Source: Prevotella sp. (GTDB lineage: Bacteria; Bacteroidota; Bacteroidia; Bacteroidales; Bacteroidaceae). From it: a stretch of 36,518 nt of DNA. The translations under genes were made by a program, and so were the position numbers. Below, piece after piece: positions 31,872 to 36,518 of this stretch. Under the pieces are notes generated by a model, which ran no database searches, was not told where the DNA came from, and was given only the letters and a program-made list of their open reading frames with translations. Within the stretch, counting starts at the first letter, position 1. Each line of letters starts with the position of its first letter. The stretch is from the NCBI GenBank assembly GCA_021636625.1, contig JAJWLX010000031.1, positions 1 through 36,518 of the forward strand. Reading direction: 5' to 3'.

Positions 31872-32738
31872 ATGAAGAAATCAATACTAATCGCAGCTAG
31901 TGTAGCATTGCTTCTCACTGGCTGTGCGAGCGAATATAATCAGGTATATAAGGCAGCAACACCTACCTATAAGTACGAGTATGCCAAGCAGTGTTTTGCA
32001 CAGGGCAAGTATTCTCGTGCCATTCCTCTGTTGCAGGAAGTTGTAACCATGAAGAAGGGTTCAACTGAGGGCGAGGAGTGTCTCTATATGTTGGCGATGG
32101 CTGAGTATGGTTTGAAGGATTACGAAACGGCATCAGAGTATTTCAAGAAATATTATGCCAGCTATCCGAAGGGACAGTATGCAGAGATGGCGAAGTACTT
32201 TGTGGGCGAAAGCCTCTATCAGAATGCACCGGAGCCTCGACTCGACCAGAGTACTACTTATACTGCGATTACAGCCTTCCAGGAGTTCCTCGATCTCTTC
32301 CCGGATGCTCATCTCAAAGCTCAGGCAACCAACCGTCTCTTTGCCTTGCAGGATCTCCTGGTAGAGAAGGAGTATAAGAGTGCACGCCTGTACTTCGATA
32401 TGGGTACTTACTTCGGCAACTGCACCAACGGCGGCAACAATTATGAGGCTTGCATCGTTACAGCGCAGAATGCCCTCAAGGATTATCCTTACAGCAACAA
32501 GCGCGAGGAATTTGCTACACTCATCATGAAGAGCAAGTATGAACTGGCGAAGATGAGTGTTGAGAGCAAGCAGCTGGAGCGCTATCAGGATGCTGAGGAT
32601 GAATGCTATGGCTTCATCAATGAGTATCCGGATTCTAAGGAGCGTGCCACTGCCGAGAAATATATCGAGAAGTGCAAGGCTTTTGAGAAGGCACATCCTG
32701 AGGATACACTCGACAAGCTCGCAGGCGACAACAGATAA
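31872..32738 (+). CDS. bamD: Outer membrane assembly lipoprotein BamD-like
   Basis: The 288-residue precursor has a lipoprotein signal ending LLLTGCASEYN, with Cys18 as the lipidation site. The mature part is made of TPR helices: YAKQCFAQGKYSRAIPLLQE, YETASEYFKKYYASYPKGQY and AITAFQEFLDLFPDAHLKAQ, the five-TPR pattern of BamD (YfiO). BamD works with BamA at the outer membrane to insert beta-barrel proteins. Length suits the family. It leads a run with rpoZ (69 bp later) and DUF4293, an order common in Bacteroidales as I recall. Other TPR lipoproteins are less likely. Confidence 0.9.
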   Translation: MKKSILIAASVALLLTGCASEYNQVYKAATPTYKYEYAKQCFAQGKYSRAIPLLQEVVTMKKGSTEGEECLYMLAMAEYGLKDYETASEYFKKYYASYPKGQYAEMAKYFVGESLYQNAPEPRLDQSTTYTAITAFQEFLDLFPDAHLKAQATNRLFALQDLLVEKEYKSARLYFDMGTYFGNCTNGGNNYEACIVTAQNALKDYPYSNKREEFATLIMKSKYELAKMSVESKQLERYQDAEDECYGFINEYPDSKERATAEKYIEKCKAFEKAHPEDTLDKLAGDNR

Positions 32739-32807
32739 TGCCCTCACAGCTTACTAGTAGGAGAAACGATAGATAAAATTAGAATAATATATATAGTACT
32801 ATAAATT

Positions 32808-33155
32808 ATGGATTATAAGAAATCAAAAGCACCAGTTAACACAGTTACTCGTAACATCATGGATCTCTGTGATGATACGCATAACATTTACGAGAGTGTT
32901 GCAATCATCGCTAAGCGAGCTAACCAGATCTCGCTTGAGATTAAGCAGGACTTGAGCAAGAAACTCTCTGAGTTTGCTTCTTACAACGATTCTTTGGAAG
33001 AGGTCTTCGAGAACCGTGAGCAGATTGAGATCTCTCGTTTCTATGAGAAGTTGCCAAAGCCAACTTTGATTGCTACAGAGGAGTTTGTAGAGAAGAGCAT
33101 CTATTGGCGTGATCCAAGTATGCCAACTCACTCTTCTGATGAGGATGAACTCTAA
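32808..33155 (+). CDS. rpoZ: DNA-directed RNA polymerase omega-like subunit (Bacteroidota type)
   Basis: The 115-residue protein (DYKKSKAPVNTVTRNIMDLC, IAKRANQISLEIKQDLSKKL, ENREQIEISRFYEKLPKPT) matches the conserved Bacteroidota protein annotated as RNA polymerase omega. The RANQI motif parallels the RARQL/KRANQI motif of omega that clamps the beta' C-terminus. It would stabilise RNA polymerase assembly. It lies between a bamD-like gene and a DUF4293 gene, with 17 bp to the latter. Recognition is by recall of the family, not by a search. Confidence 0.82.
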   Translation: MDYKKSKAPVNTVTRNIMDLCDDTHNIYESVAIIAKRANQISLEIKQDLSKKLSEFASYNDSLEEVFENREQIEISRFYEKLPKPTLIATEEFVEKSIYWRDPSMPTHSSDEDEL

Positions 33156-33172
33156 ACAAGACAGGTAGAGTT

Positions 33173-33643
33173 ATGATACAGCGTAAACAAACCCTGTTTT
33201 TGCTTTTAGCTGTTATTGTATGTGCGTTGGGGTTGTTCTTTCCTATTGGCAGTATAGCGCCAGAGGGAATGGGAACAGACAGTATGGTTTACAATCTGGG
33301 TGTGGTGACAGGCGAGGGCGGTCTTGCTGTCTCTGCCACCTGCATCCCTCTGTTTGTCCTGCTCAGCGTAACAGCAATCTTATCGTTGGTAACGATATTC
33401 CTTTATAAGAATCGCAAGGTACAGATGAGTCTCTGCAAATGTACCATGCTGCTTCAGGTACTGTGGGTGATAGATTATGTCCTGATTCTCCTGGGTGTCA
33501 TTCCTATTCCAGAGGTTCAGGGCAAGATGGGCATCGAGTTTGCAGCCTGTCTGCCAATCGTCAGCCTGATACTTGTCGCTATGGCATATAAGGGCGTAAA
33601 TGATGACGAAAAGCTGGTAAAAGCCGCTGATCGCATCCGATAA
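33173..33643 (+). CDS. DUF4293 family membrane protein
   Basis: The 156-residue product begins MIQRKQTLFLLLAVIVCALG and has four hydrophobic segments (about 8-26, 57-77, 87-110, 122-141), with short loops and a charged C-terminus (KGVNDDEKLVKAADRIR). This fits DUF4293, a Bacteroidota four-helix membrane protein of unknown function. It begins 17 bp after rpoZ and is probably in the same transcript. The conserved Q-R-K-Q-T start is typical. Confidence 0.85.
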   Translation: MIQRKQTLFLLLAVIVCALGLFFPIGSIAPEGMGTDSMVYNLGVVTGEGGLAVSATCIPLFVLLSVTAILSLVTIFLYKNRKVQMSLCKCTMLLQVLWVIDYVLILLGVIPIPEVQGKMGIEFAACLPIVSLILVAMAYKGVNDDEKLVKAADRIR

Positions 33644-33695
33644 AGCCCTGATTCTTAAAAGAAATGCTAAAAAAGCCTATAAAATAGGAGAAAAA

Positions 33696-33727
33696 TTTGT
33701 GGGTACCAAATAAAAGTCGTACCTTTG
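33696..33727 (+). promoter_or_regulatory. Promoter of rpsP
   Basis: TTTG at 33696-33699, 20-bp spacer, TACCTTTG at 33720-33727, then CACCC: an exact match. Transcription should start near 33734, with a leader of about 65 nt. Confidence 0.88.
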
Positions 33728-33732
33728 CACCC

Positions 33733-33751
33733 GCTGTCACGAGATGACAGC
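33733..33751 (+). promoter_or_regulatory. Hairpin at the 5' end of the rpsP transcript
   Basis: GCTGTCA (33733-33739) pairs perfectly with TGACAGC (33745-33751) around a CGAGA loop. It would form at the very start of the mRNA, where it could protect the transcript or be a regulatory site. No T-run follows, so it is not a terminator. Confidence 0.65.
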
Positions 33752-33799
33752 ATAAAATTCAAACCTCATTAATAATTAAATTAAAATTAGATTTAAAAA

Positions 33800-34327
33800 A
33801 TGGCAACAAAAATCAGATTGCAGCGCGGCGGTCGTAAGAACTATGCTTTCTATAGCATCGTAATCGCTGACGTTAGAGCACCACGTGATGGTAAATTTAC
33901 TGAGAAGATTGGTACTTTCAACCCTAACACCAATCCAGCTACTGTAGATTTGAATTTCGAGCGCGCACTCTACTGGGTAGAGACAGGTGCACAGCCAACA
34001 GACACAGTTCGCAACATCCTCAAGGGCGAGGGCGTTTACTTGATGAAGCACCTCAAGGGTGGCGTTAAGAAGGGCGCATTCGACGATGCTGAGGCTCAGA
34101 AGCGTTTCGACGCTTGGAAGAATGGCAAGGACGCTAAGATTTCTGCTGTTCGCGAGGGCGATGCTAAGGCAAAGAAGGAAGCTGCTGCTAAGGAGCTCGA
34201 GGCTGAGAAGAAGATGAACGAGGCAATCGCTAAGAAGGTAGCTGAGAAGAAGGCTGCTGCTGCCGCTGCTGCTGCAGAGGCTGCTGCTGAGACTGAGGCT
34301 ACAGAGGAGGCTCCAGCTGAGGCTTAA
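33800..34327 (+). CDS. rpsP: 30S ribosomal protein S16 with long Ala/Lys/Glu-rich C-terminal extension
   Basis: Residues 1-90 are S16: MATKIRLQRGGRKNYAFYSI, DVRAPRDGKFTEKIGTFNP and ALYWVETGAQPTDTVRNILK. The total of 175 residues is about twice the bacterial norm; residues about 95-175 are a charged helix rich in Ala, Lys and Glu (KAKKEAAAKELEAEKK, then a run of Ala). Long S16 tails are known in Bacteroidota. The protein assembles into the small subunit near h15/h17 of 16S rRNA. It is monocistronic, with an exact promoter, a 5' hairpin and a strong terminator. Confidence 0.96.
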   Translation: MATKIRLQRGGRKNYAFYSIVIADVRAPRDGKFTEKIGTFNPNTNPATVDLNFERALYWVETGAQPTDTVRNILKGEGVYLMKHLKGGVKKGAFDDAEAQKRFDAWKNGKDAKISAVREGDAKAKKEAAAKELEAEKKMNEAIAKKVAEKKAAAAAAAAEAAAETEATEEAPAEA

Positions 34328-34364
34328 TCTTCTAAAAGAATCTTCTTTGGAGATTGAAAAGTAT

Positions 34365-34404
34365 AAAGGTCGATTACTCTTATGAAGAGTGTCGGCCTTT
34401 TTTT
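34365..34404 (+). terminator. Intrinsic terminator of rpsP
   Basis: AAAGGTCGA and TACTCTT pair with AAGAGTG and TCGGCCTTT (one bulge, one G-T pair) and are followed by a run of T residues. It starts about 38 bp after the stop codon. Confidence 0.88.
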
Positions 34405-34408
34405 GTTG

Positions 34409-34446
34409 CCTGTTTTTACAATAAATCCCCTGTTTTTACAATAAAT
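34409..34446. repeat. 20-bp tandem repeat upstream of the flippase gene
   Basis: CCTGTTTTTACAATAAAT occurs at 34409-34426 and 34429-34446, exactly 20 bp apart; a third partial CCTG follows at 34449. It lies just after the rpsP terminator and before the flippase start at 34471. Confidence 0.85.
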
Positions 34447-34470
34447 ATCCTGGATTTGCGTTAAAGTATT

Positions 34471-35961
34471 ATGGGAAAGACTAAGAAAATGGATGAAAGA
34501 CTGGATTCAGAAAAGAACAGCTATTCGCATATATTGAAATATACCGGATTGTTTGGAGGAGTACAGGGGCTGAATATGCTCGTTGGCGTAGTCAGGAATA
34601 AATTTACCGCTATGTTCCTGGGACCTTCTGGTATGGGATTGCTGTCTCTTTTCAATTCTACTTCCAATTTCCTTTCTTCTGCTTCCAATCTCGGTATTCC
34701 TACCAGTGGCGTTAGAGTGGTTTCTGAGGCTGATACCGGAAACGGGATAGACCAGGCTGTTGCTCAGGTCCGTTCACTCAGTCTGCTTTCTGCTTTTCTG
34801 GGTGCTTTGCTTTGTGCTCTTTTGGGACCCTTGCTTAATCTCTTCACCTTTTCGTGGGGAAACCATACCCTGCATTTCATATTGTTGGCTCCTACTATCT
34901 TCTTTACCATATTGGCTGGTGGCGAGACGGCTATTCTCAAAGGATTGGGTAAACTCAAGGCATTGGCGGTGCAGTCTTCTTTATTAGCGCTTTTGTCTTT
35001 GCTGGTTTCTGTACCCATCTATGGCTACTTCGGAGAACAGGGGATTCTCGTAGTACTTTTTCTGTTGGCATTAAGCCAATGGTTTCTTGCCTTTTGGTTT
35101 TCACGTAAGGAACAGCCGTTTCGCTTGTGCTTTTCTAGGAGCCAGTTGGTTCAAGCTTTCCCGATGGTTCGTCTGGGACTCTCGTTTGTCTTGGCTGGAA
35201 TGATGAGTAGTGGTGCAGAATTTCTAGTAAGAGCCTTTCTCAATCAGCAGGGAGATCTTGCCGTGGTTGGTCTTTTCAATTCCGGTATTACCCTGGTGCT
35301 GGTGTATGGTGGTATGATCTTTTCGGTGATGGAAACTGATTATTATCCCCGTCTTTCTGCAGTAAAGAGTGAGGAGAGTGGTAGGGTCGAGGCGGAAAAC
35401 CGTAATCTGATTGTAAACAGACAGTTAGAGATGAATATCCTCTTGATGGGGCCAATCATCATTGCCATTATCCTGTTGCTTCCTATAGCCATACCATTAT
35501 TATACAACAGTCAGTTTCTAGGTGTCTTGGGTATGACTCAGATTGCTGCAGTAGGGTTATTATGGAAGGCGTTTTATCTGCCGCTGGAGTATATACCTTT
35601 GTCTAGGGGTGAGGCTCGGATATTTCTGGTTCAGGAATGCTGTTGCGTATTATTGCTCATCGTCTGCGAAATCATCGGCTATCTATGGTATGGTTTGGAT
35701 GGTTTGGGGGCAGGTATTGTAGTAGCCTATGTTCTGGAGTCGGTAGGAGTCTTTGTCTTCTGTCATGTTCATTATGCCTATCGCCTGAGTTTCCAGGCTG
35801 GCAAGCATCTGGTGGTTCATCTTCTGAATCTGCTGCTGATAGGAGGTGTAGTATGGTTGTGGGATGCAGATTCCTGGGGCTATTGGCTGCTGGGCCTTTT
35901 CCTGTTCCTGGATTCTCTGGCGTATAGTCTCTCCAAAATTCACCGTTCGTTGAAGCAGTAG
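34471..35961 (+). CDS. Wzx-like O-antigen/polysaccharide flippase
   Basis: The 496-residue membrane protein has about 12-14 transmembrane segments. The start (YTGLFGGVQGLNMLVGVVRN and FLGPSGMGLLSLFNS) is typical of Bacteroidota Wzx/WzxE-like translocases in the MATE/MOP superfamily, which flip lipid-linked glycans across the inner membrane. An internal ATG at 34492 (MDERLDSEK) is an alternative start. No glycosyltransferase or polymerase genes are nearby, so it stands alone and may act in a shared pathway such as enterobacterial-common-antigen-like or LPS glycan export. The substrate is unknown. A repeat element follows directly after the stop. Confidence 0.85.
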   Translation: MGKTKKMDERLDSEKNSYSHILKYTGLFGGVQGLNMLVGVVRNKFTAMFLGPSGMGLLSLFNSTSNFLSSASNLGIPTSGVRVVSEADTGNGIDQAVAQVRSLSLLSAFLGALLCALLGPLLNLFTFSWGNHTLHFILLAPTIFFTILAGGETAILKGLGKLKALAVQSSLLALLSLLVSVPIYGYFGEQGILVVLFLLALSQWFLAFWFSRKEQPFRLCFSRSQLVQAFPMVRLGLSFVLAGMMSSGAEFLVRAFLNQQGDLAVVGLFNSGITLVLVYGGMIFSVMETDYYPRLSAVKSEESGRVEAENRNLIVNRQLEMNILLMGPIIIAIILLLPIAIPLLYNSQFLGVLGMTQIAAVGLLWKAFYLPLEYIPLSRGEARIFLVQECCCVLLLIVCEIIGYLWYGLDGLGAGIVVAYVLESVGVFVFCHVHYAYRLSFQAGKHLVVHLLNLLLIGGVVWLWDADSWGYWLLGLFLFLDSLAYSLSKIHRSLKQ

Positions 35962-35966
35962 AATAT

Positions 35967-36059
35967 ACAAAGCTTTTGCCCTTTCAGGGCGTCTTGCTGA
36001 TTGTTCTCATACCCAGGGTGATACCCTGGGCTAGGAGCTTTTGCCCTTTCAGGGCGTGT
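35967..36059. repeat. Second copy of the CCCTG-rich repeat family
   Basis: This stretch repeats the right half of the element at 29574-29664 with scattered changes: an AAGCTTTTGCCCTTTCAGGG block, a TTGCTGATTGTT spacer, CCCAGGGTGATACCCTGGG and GAGCTTTTGCCCTTTCAGGG. It starts 6 bp after the flippase stop codon. Only one half is present, so it lacks the big outer inverted repeat. Confidence 0.88.
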
Positions 36060-36120
36060 GTGGGAGGTACTTACTTAAGTTTAGTAAATAATATTACAAG
36101 TCTCGGATTATCAAAATAAT

Positions 36121-36194
36121 CTTTAAGGAGAAATATTTCTTCCCTTAAGGAAAAATATATTTTTCCTTAAGGATATTTTTATTTTTCCTTAAGG
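36121..36194. repeat. Four palindromes with core CCTTAAGG at exact 22-bp spacing
   Basis: CTTTAAGG (36121-36128) and three exact CCTTAAGG copies (36143-36150, 36165-36172, 36187-36194) start exactly 22 bp apart. Spacers are A/T-only or nearly so. A fifth isolated CCTTAAGG, also flanked by TTTT and AAAA, is at 363-370. The array lies in the gene-free stretch 35962-36408, of which 36195-36338 holds nothing I can identify. Confidence 0.92.
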
Positions 36195-36338
36195 GAAAAT
36201 TTTGAGTCTCTACTTTCCTTATTTTTCGGGCTTTTTGGTATGAAGATTAGAATGTGGAATTTTTCTTACACGATATTGGGCTGTTGCATGTAGTTCAGAT
36301 AGGGGATTGGTATTCTTCCATATCGTTTATATGAATAT

Positions 36339-36374
36339 AAAAAATCCCTGTAACTTATAGCAAGCTACAGGGAT
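36339..36374 (-). terminator. Intrinsic terminator of the right-edge gene
   Basis: Minus strand ATCCCTGTAGCT and AGTTACAGGGAT form a near-perfect stem followed by six T residues. It lies 35 bp after the stop codon of the partial gene at the right edge. Confidence 0.85.
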
Positions 36375-36408
36375 CATTTATACTTATTGTTCTGTTATCT
36401 CAAAGAAA

Positions 36409-36518
36409 TTACTTCTTGTTGATAGCGAGGTCGATAGCTACAGCGATAGCAACAGTAGCACCAACCATAGGGTTGTTACCCATACCGAGGAAGCCCATCA
36501 TCTCTACGTGAGCAGGAA
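36409..36518 (-). CDS. Unidentified gene, C-terminal 36 residues only (partial)
   Basis: The minus strand reads an open frame to TAA at 36411-36409 with C-terminus VEMMGFLGMGNNPMVGATVA, then IAVAIDLAINKK. Codon use and the following terminator show it is a real gene end. I do not recognise the family from this short stretch; the rest lies beyond the right edge. Confidence 0.75.
   Translation of the reverse strand, partial: PAHVEMMGFLGMGNNPMVGATVAIAVAIDLAINKK

Noticed and set aside
36121..36194. CRISPR array or rho-independent terminators
   Set aside because: The period is 22 bp with no spacers of CRISPR length, and stems are short A/T-rich palindromes without the GC stem and T-run pattern.

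Overview
The window looks like a chromosomal segment of a Bacteroidales bacterium, most likely of the Prevotella/Segatella group. Four things point there. Many genes are preceded by the Bacteroidota promoter (TTTG, about 20 bp, then TAnnTTTG). Clear Shine-Dalgarno sequences are absent. Several proteins are Bacteroidota-type: the omega-like RNA polymerase subunit, DUF4293, the MaeB-PTA malic enzyme, the long ribosomal protein S16 and a short SerA. Gene order such as fur-purA-hisS and serC-serA-DUF1015 also fits. I see no rRNA, tRNA, CRISPR array, prophage or insertion sequence. Content is mostly housekeeping; the unusual material lies in fused or modified proteins and in intergenic repeats.

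Layout. 1-67: 5' end of rplU (minus). 68-671: gene-free, with minus-strand promoters, a possible short RNA ending in a terminator, and the maeB terminator. 672-4802: maeB, a TetR regulator and a FemAB/GNAT-like acyltransferase. 4973-7037: DUF2520 dehydrogenase-like protein, kdsC and maf. 7212-10538: fur, purA and hisS, with a repeat-rich spacer. 10695-11690: a secreted CE12-type esterase that carries the first part of a pectin methylesterase domain. 11740-11860: a 21-bp tandem palindrome array. 11926-14771 (minus): UPF0210, ACT-domain (UPF0237) and mltG genes.

15009-23714 is the most distinctive part. It holds a tandem CBM20-HAD phosphatase fusion that resembles animal laforin in architecture, a LytTR regulator without its phospho-acceptor Asp, an exported protein with about 14 MORN repeats, a YhcH-family protein, a glycogen branching enzyme with a histone-H1-like N-terminal tail, a membrane protein and a TPR protein. 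CBM20 and GlgB suggest a link to storage polysaccharide; this is inference.

23740-35961: a DbpA-like helicase, then serC-serA-DUF1015-yigZ behind a leader with potential structure. A perfect nested inverted repeat follows, then uvrB (minus), a BamD-like lipoprotein, rpoZ, DUF4293, rpsP and a Wzx-like flippase. 35962-36408 is gene-free; it carries another copy of the repeat family and four CCTTAAGG-type palindromes at exact 22-bp spacing. The window ends in the 3' end of an unidentified minus-strand gene.
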